A stretch of DNA of 64,000 nt, taken from the NCBI GenBank assembly GCA_934047225.1, contig OW204010.1, forward strand, positions 248,001-312,000. The letters run 5' to 3'. Within the stretch, counting starts at the first letter, position 1. Each line of letters begins with the position of its first letter. Shown piece by piece: positions 34,518-47,064 of this stretch. Below the pieces are notes generated by a model. The model made no database searches. It saw only the letters and a program-made list of their open reading frames with translations, and was not told the DNA's origin. The stretch comes from Ypsolopha sequella (taxonomy: Eukaryota > Arthropoda > Insecta > Lepidoptera > Ypsolophidae). A program made the translations under genes and the position numbers.

Positions 34518-34749
34518 CTGCAAACAAAACTATATTATTATCAAACAAAACTATATTATTATCATCAAGTATTATATTATAGTAATTCATTCATTAATAA
34601 TGTTATAAATAACTGTCAACATTTAAATGAGGTTATTTAATTGATATAGCCAAATTCATACTGGAGACTCAGTAACTGGTCAGGATCAAGGTTCAAGGAA
34701 ACTTTGTGCGCTTGCGTTTCAATGCACTTGTTCATGTAGTAGCACTGAC

Positions 34750-34907
34750 CGTATAGTAGAGATGGGTATGTTGAACCGTTCGGAGACGGTCTGGAAGGTG
34801 AGTCCTCGACTGACGCAGTCCGCCGCCTCTTTCAGCACTAGCTCGCTGCGGCGGATGCGCTTGTTCATGCCGTACTCCGGGGGCTGTGGCGCTGGCTCAG
34901 GATGACT
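34750..34907 (-). CDS. Exon with HTH_psq motif 3
   Basis: 158-nt exon between tttttccag|AGT and ATACG|gtcagt. It reads SHPEPAPQPPEYGMNK, then the helix-turn-helix RRSELVLKEAADCVSRG and FQTVSERFNIPISTI with the Arg codon split to the next exon. The spacing of hydrophobic residues (L-VLKEAADCV...FQTVSERFNI..STIR) fits the pipsqueak-type HTH (psq) fold that binds DNA through its third helix. Family members are nuclear BTB-type regulators. No BTB domain lies in this window; it would be upstream, to the right. Confidence 0.8.
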
Positions 34908-35261
34908 CTGGAAAAAGTAAACTTAATATTAATGGTTTGGTGCAAGAGGAGAACTCAGTACGAAAACGTTTATTTTATTAGTACACAATGATCTTATTAT
35001 TCACAACGTTATGTTATAATGCATCAGAACGAGATCCAACCGAAATATTTGTTTTTGATAGCATATAACTAAGCTACGCCCATTTATCAGATTTTTATAT
35101 TTATTATTAACTTATAAATATTTTTGTTCTTTCATATAAACGTTATTTCATGCACATTTGTCCAGAAATAACTTTAAAATAACGTTCTTTTCAACCCTAT
35201 TCCAAAGTCTGAATATACATTTAAAAAGTAGGGTTCCACAGTAAAAGATCAACAGGCTCAC

Positions 35262-35393
35262 CTGTCTCGCATCGCCCAGGTGTATAACGTTGACGGAAGG
35301 CAGGTAGCCTGGCCCCAGCGTCATGTACTGTGGCGTGACCTCCACGTAGGGGGTCGTCTGCGTCAGTACTGACTGCTTGTTGCTGACCACCGG
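35262..35393 (-). CDS. Linker exon of psq cassette 3
   Basis: A 132-nt exon (44 codons, phase 0 at both ends) with a strong 3' splice site (cctccccctttgcag) and GACAG|gtgagc. It reads PVVSNKQSVLTQTTPYVE, later GPGYLPSVNVIHLGDARQ. It is Pro/Thr/Val-rich, without a known domain, and joins FIIQQVHV of the previous exon to SHPEPAP of the next. Confidence 0.75.
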
Positions 35394-36594
35394 CTGCAAA
35401 GGGGGAGGTTATACATAAATATTGTAAAAAAATAATTATAAATAATGTTTTAAGTATGGTAGATTATTAAAATGTACCCAGTCATTTCCTAAAAATGTAT
35501 TGGACCTTATCAGACTGCAGTAGGTTTTCAAGGCCCAACCAAGTCTTGTAAGGTCCGAGCAACTTCGCTGGGTCTTCCAAACCATGGTGGGCCTTGCAAC
35601 ACATATCAAATGTTTTTTCACCACAAATGAAAATTCTTACAAATCTTAGTATAAACAAGTAAAATCTAACGTTTTGTGATAACCAACATTAGTGAGCTAT
35701 CCCTACCAACAGTGGTGCTTCACAAGCAAATATAGCCGTTCATAATAATTCCACAGTTTGTGACATACTGAATTTTTAAAAGGTCTTCTTACCTGCAGTT
35801 GTGGCCTTCTAACCCAGTCGTGCAGAAAACCTTAATGTATGAAAAAAAATGAAATATACTGACTAAATACCCTTAATTCTAATTTTTTTTAGATTTTCAA
35901 AAACAATAATGAAATTGTTACTATAAATTCTTGCGGTTTTATTTAAATAAATATTTAGTCCTAGTTTCTGATTCTGTTTACCTTTATCAAAGTAAATAAT
36001 CTCAAATGTTCATGTATGTATAAATTTAAAATCTCTAGTGTTTACTTTTTTTTTATTACGTAATAACTGCGCGGGCCTTGTTAGACATACTATGTTTAGC
36101 AAGGCCCAAAAAAGGGTTTTTAAAAAGTAAAAAAAAAAAAGTGCTATTGTCTTTAAAACTAAAGTATTTCGATTCGATGATAGCCAAAGCTTTCATTTAT
36201 ACTTCTTTCTTTTGGTTCGGATGTTAAAATAAAGAGATATTGCAATTTGTACAAAAGTGGGCCTTACCATCCGCTGTACTTTACGAAAGTCGAAAATATT
36301 GTTGCGAATAATGTATAAAAGCTTTAGTAAAATTTATTGGTATTGATGATACAAACTCTAGTCAAAGGTTTTGAAGTGATAAACGTTCGAAATGGTTACG
36401 AAATTAACCATAATATATGGACTTACGTACGGTAAGTAATGTATATTTTAGGGGACATCCATAATATATAAGGTACCCCATTCGAATATGGCCACTTTAG
36501 AAGTTATTCACTATGTTCGACCGACATACTTAACTTTGAAGTGTACATAAGTATTGTTACTAACGTATCCTGTATTGACAGAGTAAAAATATCG

Positions 36595-36910
36595 ACACAT
36601 GGGATCGTTGCGGCCTGAAAGAAGATGTAGTGACTAGAATATAAAAAGGAATGCTTCGGTGGTTTGCACATGTAGAGAGGATGAATGAAAGTAGAGTGAC
36701 GAAAGAAATGTATGGTGCGCAAGTGGAAGGTACAGCTCGACCAGGCCGCCCTAGAAGGACATAAATTGGCGACATACTGAAGAATAGAAGAGCTTGTATG
36801 ACTAGATTTATGGATGTGGAAGAGGCGAAAGCGGTGTGTCTGGATCGTAGCAGATGGAAATCTGTAGTCTGCCTATCCCTCTGGGAGGCAGGCGTGAATA
36901 TATGTATGTA
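36595..36910 (+). mobile_element. 3' remnant of a non-LTR retrotransposon
   Basis: In mixed frames the plus strand reads RWFAHVERMNESRVTKEMYG, then ARPGRPRR, then DRSRWKSVVC, the usual C-terminal signature of decayed insect endonuclease/reverse-transcriptase elements. A frameshift and a TAA (aggacataa, near 36760) break it. A second copy lies at 62755-62950. Confidence 0.65.
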
Positions 36911-36953
36911 TCCTGCATTGTTAAATCTTCAATCTTCAATACTTTTAAACATG

Positions 36954-38273
36954 ATAGTTAGGGAGGCGAATAGGGGAATTTTCGGTAATACTCGACCGTG
37001 GCAGTTTAAAATATGAGAGATACCTTAGACCTAATAGAACAACCTTGTAAAGTATTTAGCTCTATATGTAGTGACGCGCGCCTAGGATAGACGATCAGAT
37101 TAGTAAAAAAAAAACGATAGTCTGAAATACTCGAGCGCGTCAGATTAAGATATTGGGGGTTGATTTTAGTGTTTTAAGACTAAATTTAACTAATCTGACG
37201 ATAAGTCCTTGACGCCGCCGAGTTATAGGGTCGCGAACTTGTAAAAAAAAAACCTTAATCCGGCATTCTCGAGCGCGATTTTTTTTTTTTTTATTTTGAA
37301 GAATATAATCTAAAACTTACTAAAAATACAAAATCTGCCGGTTTCCGCATGACCGGAAGTGTGGAGGAGCCACTTCATCTTCCGAAAAACGCGTTGCGGC
37401 ATATAAGTCGCGAACGATACATTTTACAAAAAAAAAGTTTAAATAAACAAAACAAGTAATTTTATTTTACACAAAAAAGGTCTCTTTACATTTTTGTCCA
37501 AAATTAAAACTTTTTGACTTGAAGCATCATAAAAACCCAAACTCCCGGTTTTTTGAGTATATCTCGAAAACTGAGGGTGTTAAAAAAAATTGATATGAAA
37601 TAACGATGATTAAATTATGTGACTTTTATTATATCGCAAAAATTTTTTATTTTTTTATTTTTTTTCTAATTCCCCGTTTTATCAAGGAGAAAGAAAGGAA
37701 AAAAAAGAAACCAAAAAACATTTTTCGGTCAGATTAAGAGAACCCACCAACATTTTTGTCAGATTAAGAAAATATGCTTTCAGGATACCGAGATAAACCT
37801 CCCCTATGAAAATCTGACGCGCTCGAGTATTTCAAAAAAGCTTTTTTTTTTTGCATTTTCAAAAATTCATCGTAACTTATCGTCACGCCGAAATCGTCAG
37901 TTTTTTTTAAAGGGAGTTTCCTTGGGGCCTACTTAACACCCCTTCCGAAAATCTGACGCGCTCGAGTAAATTTTTTTTTTTGCATTTTTGACTACTTTAT
38001 ATGCCTACCCCCACCACGCAAACCGGCAGATTAGTATACCGTTGTTATCAGAGGCACTTGGGGCATACGTAGTATGAATATCTGACGCGCTCGAGAATGC
38101 CCAAGTAACTGTTTTTTTTTACATTTTTGAAAAACCGTACACGCCAAACCCACCGCTAAAATGGTTTTTACCATACGAGCTTTTCTTTTCGAAATTATTT
38201 TATCTTTCGATTTTGATAGGTCTCGACGGCGCCGTTGAATTACGCCATTTAGCTACCTCGCCTCCCTAACTAT
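36954..38273. mobile_element. 1.3 kb DNA element with 16-bp TIRs and internal ctcgagcgcgtcag repeats
   Basis: atagttagggaggcga at the left edge has its exact complement at the right edge (38258-38273). Inside, the motif ctcgagcgcgtcaga or its complement recurs near 37125, 37266 (partial), 37814, 37953 and 38085, pointing inward from both halves and followed by T/A homopolymer tracts. No transposase ORF is present. I do not know its superfamily. Confidence 0.6.
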
Positions 38274-38343
38274 GAGTCCTATGTAAGTCCTATTAATCGT
38301 ATTAAAAGCAATTATTTATTATTTTATTTATTATAAATTAATT

Positions 38344-38545
38344 ATTATCGGAATCATCAAGACAAGACAAGACAAGTACTCTTTACTGTGTACCATATAA
38401 AAGAAAACAAAATGAAGTTTGGAGGTCAGTATTGCTGTATACTTCAAGTCTCTAAAGCTTTTTAGTCTAGCCCACTCTTTGATGTCATCTATCCATTTGT
38501 GACGTTGAAGTCCTGGTGCTCTTTTTCCGGATACCTATTTATTAT
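38344..38545. mobile_element. 3' fragment of a non-LTR element
   Basis: agacaagacaagacaag followed by ctgtgtaccatataaaag resembles the 3' end of the element at 22213 (gtacaccatataaaaagg). The later gacgttgaagtcctggtgct belongs to a common LINE coding remnant. Confidence 0.45.
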
Positions 38546-38766
38546 CCTGGCTTTAAATAACTATCAATTATTTTTTTATGGGATTTGCATTCATCTTAGA
38601 ATAATTTAGCAACAGTGAGAAGAATTTTGTTCAAGTGTGAAAGCTGAAAAGATTATCGATATTTACACGAAACTGTCCCGTAACCCTTTCAGTTCTTACC
38701 TATTATGTTTATTTTTATTTGGTTAAGAGTCGTCTTTTGCCAAAGACAGTTAATTATTTTCCTTAC

Positions 38767-39005
38767 CACGTGAACTTGTTGTATAATGAAGGCTGGCGGC
38801 TCATCGGCGCGGTCGTACGTGTGATCCCCGATAGCCGCCGCCCGCGCGTCTCGCGTCGACGTGTGATCCCCGATAGCCGCCGCCCGCGCGTCTCGCGTCG
38901 ACGTGTGATCCCCGATAGCCGCCGCCTGCACGTCTCGCGTCGCCGCCACATCCTCGCAGTCTGACGGGCTGTCGTACTGGCACTGCACGTTGGCTATCGC
39001 AAAGT
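38767..39005 (-). CDS. First visible exon of psq cassette 3, with internal 42-bp repeats
   Basis: 239-nt exon between cctccag|AC and CACGTG|gtaagg. The first two bases complete a codon whose first base lies in an upstream exon (phase 1); the end is phase 0. The peptide runs FAIANVQCQYDSPSDCEDVA, then three tandem copies of a 14-residue unit (TRDARAAAIGDHTS, the first with VQ for AR), then YDRADEPPAFIIQQVHV. The repeat is a GC-rich 42-bp minisatellite (38818-38945) kept in frame, so the linker length may vary between individuals. No fold is recognised. Confidence 0.7.
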
Positions 39006-40362
39006 CTGGAGGTAAAGATGCAATGCCGATTTATTTATTTATGTTCATACAGGCAAGATTTAACTAGCTGAAAAGTCAAAAACTGGTGATAGTACTCGTC
39101 TATACGAACGAACAACTTCTACTATCGAGCCAAATCCGCAATCGTGAAAAACGTCAGTTGTTCCGATCGACCTATGTACCGAAAACGGTATTTTTTTTGT
39201 CATTAAAAGTTGTTTGTATAGACGAATACTGACCAGTTTTTGCCATTTTTGGGTATACAGGTACTTTAATGTATAATTTTTGACTGTGCGCCAAAATTAT
39301 GTTGAATAAAACCTCTAAATCTAACTCGTTTTTTTTCGACTCGTTTCACTGAAATGGTTTCTATTCGGCTCCATTTTATCGCAGCGCAATTTCACCCTCT
39401 TGGTAAATCGCATAAAATACATTTAGTTGTACTACCCTCGTTAAGTATATACATACATGTCGTGCCATAGAACTGACCATTCCACGGTCTGATCGGCCAT
39501 ATCATGAAATCTGTTAAAACAAAGGGGTCGCCTCGCTCCGCTCGGCTCCGAGTTAACGATCACCAGCAATCTAACTCACTCTTCCTCGCTTTGCTCATCA
39601 TTATTCTTGACTTTTGTTTACAGACTATCGTACATTTCTTATTCCATACTTCATGATATGGCCAATTTCACGATATGGGTACGACCATTGAAGCAGATAA
39701 CACAAATATCCACCAACTGACGCAATTTTTTCACATTCATCGTTCGACTTTAAGGGGTCACCCATAAATCGCGTAACGCATCTTTGGTTAAATCTTGGCC
39801 CTCCACCCTCTCTAGTGACATCTTGGTGAAATTCTTGTTCACCCCTCCTCTCCCCCAAATGTCACGTGACTTTATCATGAGAAACTTATTTAAAATTTAC
39901 ATCAAGGAGTCCAAACCGGCAAAATAAAAGTCACGTGACATTGTTCAGGCCCCCCTCCCGCTCTAGTGACACTGATCGACAACGCCCCTCCTCCCCTAAT
40001 AACCATCACGTGACTTATGAAAGCCCACTTTAAAAAAATGTATATTACGTATGCTTGACTTGGCCCTTCTTTAGTAGGTCGCCGATTTTAAATATTACAA
40101 TATGGTATAGTCTATAGAATGAATAAAACGAACCATATTTAAATATTACAATATGGTATAGTCTATAGAATGAATAAAACGAACCATATTTACGACAAAA
40201 ATTAATATTTATTTGTATCTTTCCAAAAATTTCACCCACTAAAATTTTCCCACACAATCCAAACCACTGGCCGAATACATTCACAAATAATTATTATTAT
40301 TATTTAATAATACTTACATTATTAAACACAAAATTATAAAGTTTACGTACGTGTCACTAAAA

Positions 40363-40520
40363 CCGATTCTGAAGGCTTTAATTTTAGTTTTAGTGCTGGC
40401 AAAACTTGAATTTATCCAAAGTAATTTGACTTCTGTTCTCAACACGTATGAACTATGTTGCAATGAACAAAATTTAGTTTTGACAGCAATAAAACTAAAA
40501 CTAAAGCCTTCAGAATCGGC
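40363..40520. mobile_element. Foldback MITE, same family as 2111-2269
   Basis: ccgattctgaaggctttaat at the left pairs with attaaagccttcagaatcgg-type sequence at the right; both arms share ttttagttttagtgct. Confidence 0.75.
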
Positions 40521-41286
40521 TTTATTATATACATACGTGTTACTTGATTTCTCTGCAGTGATTCAAATTGAAATGCAAATACCTTTAAATCAATGGTATT
40601 TAATTATTTACATTTAAAAAGTAGTATTTGTAATAAATAGGTATAAAATATAATAGCTATTTTACATTTGATAACAAATTAACAAGTAATCAACAACCGA
40701 AAATACGCAAATAAAATTATTCCTTTGGATCTAGTTACTACTTTGGCAAATTAGGAACTAAATAAATTATAATTAGCAACCATAAAAACTTAAAAGAAAA
40801 TCAATACATTAAAATAAAACATCTTAAGGAATTAAGTACAAATTTGGCCATTTACTTAACATATCAATTAGCTTCTTACCCATTTAAATATTTTAAGTAC
40901 TTATTTATACTAGATATTTTATTTACTTTATAAATTAGACTAGACGCAATAATATAATATGGTACATACGAACCTAACCGACTTAGATTTACTTTTAAAC
41001 TGCAATCTCGACTCGACTCGATCTCGAGTCTGTAAACATAGCATGATTAAGTACTTCGATTCATATAGACTCAGAACAAATAACCCCTGAGGCGCAATTA
41101 TTTAGTCTGTAAAAAACCGACAAGGGCTGTGCGAGTTAGTTTAACAAAACTGTTCTTGCTTACTCGCACAGTTCTGTTCCTTTTTAAACCATTTATTTTT
41201 TCTACTCATTAAAAATCGCACTTTACATAATATATCTTTAAACATTTTGTTCTAAAAAGCTTCAAAATGTTTATTTCCCCTCAGTA

Positions 41287-41449
41287 GGCCTACCATGAGT
41301 TTTGTACTCGACGTTAGCAACTGCGTTAAATGTTTTGTATGAGAAATTGTGTTTCTTCTCGTAAACCGCTAGGGGCGCTGTACAATTTCTCAAATTAATA
41401 TTTTACGCCTACGTTAACGTGTATCGAGTGCGAAACTCATGGTAGCCCC
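41287..41449. mobile_element. Foldback MITE, ~160 bp
   Basis: ctaccatgagttttgtactc at the left pairs with gagtgcgaaactcatggtag at the right. The middle has no ORF. Confidence 0.65.
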
Positions 41450-43028
41450 ACAGCCTGCGTAAAAATATATGACAATTTCGGTTTTTTACATTATAAAAAT
41501 TTCGGTTTATGAAAATTATACTTCGGAAAATTAAAGCAATTGAAGATTGAGAAATACACTTTAAAATTCAGCCTTAATTTTAGAGGTATGTTATTGCAAT
41601 GCTTAACATATTTTACTAACTTAAAGCTTTTTATAAGGAACGTCAGGCGAACATGGCCTATCGTTAAATATGGCCAAGCGGCCACAAAAACACAAAAATA
41701 AAAAAATTTATGAAATTGTCTAGCGGGTTTGAATGGAAAATTAATTGATAGAGATGATCTTTAAATAAATCCACAATCTACAACCTACAATTTACTGAAT
41801 AGTCTTCCTGAAAAATAACACAACGCAATTGATTAATTATTTTATCATTTAAATAAATTCTCTCATACAAAACTCATTAAGTTTTCAAAATTAGTAAGGA
41901 AACGTGAAAACATATTTTTCATTTGCGCAGGTATGTTTGTTAGGGAAAGTGGTTCAGTATAATCAGTAGATGGTGTGGTTTCATTTAGAAACACCTGCCT
42001 ATTTACAGCAGGTATAATCATAGTCGCTGTGTTTGTTACCGACTTTCACAAGACCTTGTTGTTCTTTAAGTACGATTTAAGAAATTCTTATGGTGGTTCA
42101 TAGAACACGTTTAGAGCCAGATACGTTTATATCTACTTACATTATCTAAAATATGGCAATATTTGCACTAAAACATATTGAGTTGCTTGAATATTCTCTA
42201 GCAACATTTAACTTTAAAGTGGCCATATTCGGCTAAGGTGCCTTATTTTATTTTACATGTAAACATTATTTGCTTTGGCTCCTATTTATAAATTTTTACA
42301 TATTTCCGTTTGGTTTCCCTGTAATGTAATGTAATAATATAATATTATTATTATTATTATTATTTTCAAACTAGTTGAGCTGAGCTTTTAAATCGCCAAA
42401 TAAATGAATAATATTGATTGTTGATAGCCTTTGGATTAAAATCTTTCTGGCGGCAGTATTCACAGAGAAATAATGCTTTATTTTTTCTAATTAGAGGAAT
42501 TTAAAAGTACTGTAAACAAGTCAATCGTTGTATTTTGGTACTTTGGTACAAGTGGGACCACTTGAAACTGTGGTATTTACTGGTACAATTACTGGTACGT
42601 AATTATTGCAATTTAATTTTTTTTCTCATTTCCGAATACGGAACACGAAACATTATTTAAAATGTGTTTTCATTGGCCTCTAGTATTTCAACTACTTCAA
42701 ATTATTTAAAATGTGTTTTCTTTGGTATCTAGTATTTCAACTACTTCAAATTCAGTTCTTTACTGATTTGATTGTCGTCTTTGATTAAAAAGAAAAGTAA
42801 CAAAAAGTAGAATTAAGTAGAAGTGGAGGGAAATACCCTGCCCTAATTCAATAAATATAAATCAACATTTTATTTTTCCATCGCAAATATACCGTAAATT
42901 TCCCACGCCTTAGAAATAAAGCACAATTTCACCACAAATACCGCCATTAAATGCGATATACATTCGGCAAGTGCCGCAACACAAACTGCACCGCTACCAC
43001 ATCACAAGTCAGTCTCCACTCAACACAT

Positions 43029-43426
43029 CTACAACTGATCGTCATATCTCTCGGAACGCGCCTCAGCCATCAAGTCTAACGGATCTAGAATCTGCCCCTG
43101 TCGCGCCCCGCGACGCCCCTTAGAGAACTGACTCTTAATATCATACTTCTCCATCCAGTTCCTCAAAGTTTTCCTCGGCACGCCATACTTGTTCGAGGCT
43201 GCGTAGACGCTGTAACCCTTCTTGACAGCGATGAGGGCGTCTCTCAGGTGCTGTGACGAGTACTGCTTGTACGACTTCTCTTGGAACACGTCCGTTTCAA
43301 TATTGACAATGGCGTTGGGTCTCCGGCCGACGATGCGGGGCCGCGCGTGGATGTTCAGGGGAATCCCGTGGTCCGGGAGCATGTCGATGAAGTGGCGAGT
43401 GACTATTTCGGTGGACGTGCGGACCC
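43029..43426 (-). CDS. Terminal exon with HTH_psq motif 2
   Basis: The 3' splice site tggtttcttgcag|GG opens an exon that needs one base from upstream (phase 1). It reads VRTSTEIVTRHFIDMLPDHG, then RPRIVGRRPNAIVNIE, then the psq motif: YSSQHLRDALIAVKKGYSV, YAASNKYGVPRKTLRNWMEK and DIKSQF, then a basic patch KGRRGAR and an end ARSERYDDQL-stop. This is the clearest pipsqueak-type HTH in the window: helix 1 around LRDALIAVKKG, the recognition helix around VPRKTLRNWMEK. No good internal 5' splice site is seen, and a poly(A) signal follows by 155 nt, so it is probably an alternative last exon. Confidence 0.85.
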
Positions 43427-43760
43427 CTGCAAGAAACCAGGAAAAGAGCCCTTTAGTTTCAACTTAAAGGCTGCAAAATGGTTGTTCAGAGAGATGGGCT
43501 TTTCGGACGTATCTTTTCCTGGCTTCCTACAGTCGTCGGGGAAGGTGGGATGTAGGGAGAGGGGGGGTAGTAAAAAGCGAGGAAAAGCCGCTCCCGAAAG
43601 TTAGTTCTGTGGTTCGAGGAAGGTTTTGCACAGCCCTATATAATTATAACTAATGAAATAGGGTACCGACAGCAAAATAAATAGGTACAAATTTATAATT
43701 ACAACAAGGAACCGAAATACCGAATATAAGTACCGAATAACGGTACCATTTATCGGAAAT

Positions 43761-43904
43761 GGTAACCAATTACAAAATGGTAACCAATTACAAAATAGTA
43801 ACCAATTACAAAATAGCAATCAATTACAAAATAGTAACCAATTACAAAATAACAACCAATTACAAAATAGTAACCAATTACAAAATAGTAACTGATTACA
43901 AAAT
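43761..43904. repeat. 18-bp tandem repeat, 8 copies
   Basis: Units of the type agtaaccaattacaaaat with one or two changes each. It lies in the intron just left of the Helitron-like element. Confidence 0.85.
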
Positions 43905-43971
43905 ATTATAAGAGTGCATTACGAACTAGAACACATCAATCAGAAACTAATTTTAAGGAAATCTGTATATA

Positions 43972-45976
43972 TCCTGACTGACTGACTGATATATCAACGC
44001 ACAGCCTAAACCGCTGGTCCTATAGACTTGAAATTTTGCATAAAGATACCTTATATAGTGTAGGCATCCACTAAGAAATAATTTTTCAAAATTCACCCCT
44101 TAAAGGGGTGAAATGGGCGTCCAAAGTTTGTATGGGGAAACAAGATTAGTTAGACTATTTTATTCGAGACTTCACAGGAGTACTCCTATTTATAAATGAG
44201 TAAACACGTTTTTCAGGTTTTTTCAGAATTCAACCCCTAAAAGGGGGAAATGGGGTGATAATACTGAAAATCAACATGGGTATCGTTTGTATGGTTTATC
44301 GGGTCGCTGATTAAGAAAACAACAACGATTTTAAAATCCAACGTGGTGGACGTGAAAAAGGCTTTTACAGAATTCAACCCCTAAAAGGGGGAAATGGGGT
44401 GACAAAGTCTGAAAACCAACATGGGTATCGTTTGTATGGTTTATCGGGTCGCTGATTAAGAAAACAACAACGATTTTTAAATCCAACGTAGTGGACGTGA
44501 AATAACATCATCCCCTGCGATGGGGTTGAAATGTTGAAATGTGTAAATATCAATATGGGTGTCGTTTTTATGGTTTTTTGGGACGTTTATTACGAAAATG
44601 GGATCGATTTTGAAATTTAATATAGTGGACATGAAAATTCTTGAAAGTATGCGTGACAGAGCAAATCGGCTGTAACAGACGGACAGACAGACAGCCACAG
44701 AAGTGATCCTTTTAGGGTTCCATTTTTTCCTTTTGAGGTATCTATCTATCTATATATCCACAATATATCTATCTATCTATCTATCTATCTATCTGTCTAT
44801 CTATGTACCTATCTATCTATATCCCAGCAAAATATCTTTGGAACGGAAGGTGGTACATCCCTAGGGATTGGACCATGGGGTGCCAAAAAAAGTTATTTTT
44901 TGTCAAAACTTTGACGGCCTGTATCTCCCAAACGGCTGGAGTTAGACCCATGTTGATGGATGTCTAGGAAAAGGTCTTGAAAGAAGAATAAAGAAGAAAA
45001 ATTTATTTGCAGAAAAAAAACGACATTACATTTTTGATTGTTTCCGCCAAACTTTAAAAAAGTTTATTGGCAGATGTTACTCTCTTAACTTAAATACTAG
45101 CCGACTAATACTACAAAAGAAAAATTACTTATAATTAAAGTTAAACAGATTTTCAATTTTTTTTAATTTTACTTGTGTAGTCATCCAAAGGATGACTTTA
45201 AACATATTTTTATAAGTACGCTTTTGTACCCCAAAAATAAATAATTTTGACGAGATCTATCTGCCGAAAGTGTCAAAACTTAACAGGCCCGTATCTCCTA
45301 ACAGCTGATGCTAGACCCATGTTCGTGGTACTCTATAGTGCGTATAATATAGCTTGAGTCCTGTGACAGCAGGACAGCGCTACACAATTTGTATTTCTAA
45401 CTCTCTTTCTCATGCTCAAATATGTATAGCGCTGACAGCTGTCACAGGGCTCAAGCTATAATGTAAGAAGTATAAGAAAAGGGCTCGGCGAGACCTAGAT
45501 TACGGCAAAAAAAAAAGTCGAAAAAATTCTAAGGAGTTTGGGTTTTAACTATAGTGATCGGTCAAGCTGGAGCTACATGACCAAAAAAAATTTGAATTTG
45601 ACATGTTTTGACAATTTTTTGACAGGTCCAAAATGCAAAAAAGTATTCCGATTTGCATGAAACTCGGTATCAAGGGGCAGTTAGGGTCGCCGATTACGCT
45701 GCCGTATTCAAATTTGACATTTTTTGACAACTGATAGGGATTTTGACACTTTTTCGGAAAAACTTTGATCGGTGAGTCCCCGTATTTGGCAATCTGGCGA
45801 GGCCAAAGGCCGAGCGAAGTTCCACGAGGCAGAAAAACGAGCATGCGAGTGTTTCAAACGAGCACTACACCTTGACTCCCAGAGGGAGTGAGAGCATCTA
45901 AAATGTTTGTTTCTTTCTGAAAAAATGTAATTTGTTTCCTGTAGGCCACGCGGGCGAAGCCGCGGGCAGAAGCTAG
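43972..45976 (+). mobile_element. Helitron-like non-autonomous element (2.0 kb)
   Basis: It starts TCCTGACTGACTGACTGATA after an A and ends GCAGAAGCTAG before a T, the A|TC...CTAG|T pattern. The interior has duplicated aacatgggtatcgtttgtat blocks, a TCTA microsatellite (44741-44822), a piece of the 15888-type repeat and a nested small foldback (about 45340-45460). No Rep gene. Confidence 0.55.
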
Positions 45977-45997
45977 TATAAGAATATTTGAAAAAAA

Positions 45998-46075
45998 CCT
46001 TGAGGCCAGGACTCCAACCTACAAACTCTTGCTTACACATACAAGTGCGCTACCGACTGCGCCACCGAGGTACTC
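45998..46075 (-). repeat. tRNA-derived SINE head
   Basis: The minus strand has A-box TGGCGCAGTCGG and B-box GGTTGGAGTCC at tRNA spacing. It is placed between the Helitron-like element and the 37-bp array. Mismatched stems argue against a working tRNA. Confidence 0.55.
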
Positions 46076-46092
46076 ATCTGTCGAATGTTTTC

Positions 46093-46685
46093 ACCATACC
46101 TGTCCATACACTGGTACACTCAAGTAATGCACATACCTGTCCATACACTGGTACACTCAAGTAATGCACATACCTGTCCATACACTGGTACACTCTAGTA
46201 ATGCACATACCTGTCCATACACTGGTACACTCTAGTAATGCACATACCTGCCCATACACTGGTACACTCAAGTAATGCACATACCTGCCCATACACTGGT
46301 ACACTCTAGTAATGCACATACCTGCCCATACACTGGTACACTATAGTAATGCACATACCTGTCCATACACTGGTACACTCTAGTAATGCACATACCTGTC
46401 CATACACTGGTACACTCTAGTAATGCACATACCTGTCCATACACTGGTACACTCTAGTAATGCACATACCTGCCCATACACTGGTACACTCTAGTAATGC
46501 ACATACCTGTCCATACACTGGTACACTCTAGTAATGCACATACCTGTCCATACACTGGTACACTCTAGTAATGCACATACCTGCCCATACACTGGTACAC
46601 TCTAGTAATGCACATACCTGTCCATACACTGGTACACTCTAGTAATGCACATACCTATCCATACACTGGTACACTCTAGTAATGC
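46093..46685. repeat. 37-bp minisatellite, left part (~16 units)
   Basis: Units contain aatgcacatacctgtccata and cactggtacactctagt, with cctgtcc/cctgccc and ctcaag/ctctag variants. The array is split by the Copia element and resumes at 51202. Confidence 0.95.
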
Positions 46686-46879
46686 TAATTGAAATTAAAA
46701 GGTTTCAGTGGTATAAGAGGATATATTTGTAAATAAACATTTTCACATGCGTCTGTCACGCACCAAGTTAAGACATCAAGTAAGAGACAACAGTTTGTTT
46801 TACAGAAGTGACAATACTAATCGTTCGTATATGGAATACAATTATCTTGCATGCGGCCAGTGGCCCATATACTCCAACA
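46686..46879 (-). repeat. 3' LTR of the Copia element
   Basis: 194 bp. On the minus strand it starts TGTTGGAGTATATGGGCC and ends TTTCAATTA. It appears identical to the 5' LTR. Confidence 0.92.
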
Positions 46880-47064
46880 TGCCCCCTTAATTTATTGCAT
46901 ATACGACAAAACAAAATAAATTATAATTGTACTAACTGACGTACCTGACTGTACTCATTTTGAAATAAATAAAGTCTTAAAACAAATGAATACATGCATA
47001 ATAATAAATTAATCTATTATTCACAAAACACAAAACAATTATCAAAACACAATAAACTAAACAT

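Larger units (their letters stand above)
39006..43028 (-). other. Intron between psq cassettes 2 and 3
   Basis: A 4 kb stretch holding foldback MITEs (39078-39242, 40363-40520, 41287-41449), a MITE end with ggggtcacccataaatcgcg (from about 39755), a 52-bp tandem duplication (about 40085-40195) and a 54-bp duplication (about 42654-42750). A minus-strand AATAAA at 42869-42874 lies 155 nt past the stop at 43029, so the right end is probably the 3' UTR of the cassette-2 exon. Confidence 0.5.

Noticed and set aside
42640..43028. Continuation of coding sequence past the stop at 43029
   Set aside because: No good 5' splice site precedes the stop, and a poly(A) signal follows closely, so the exon was kept as terminal.
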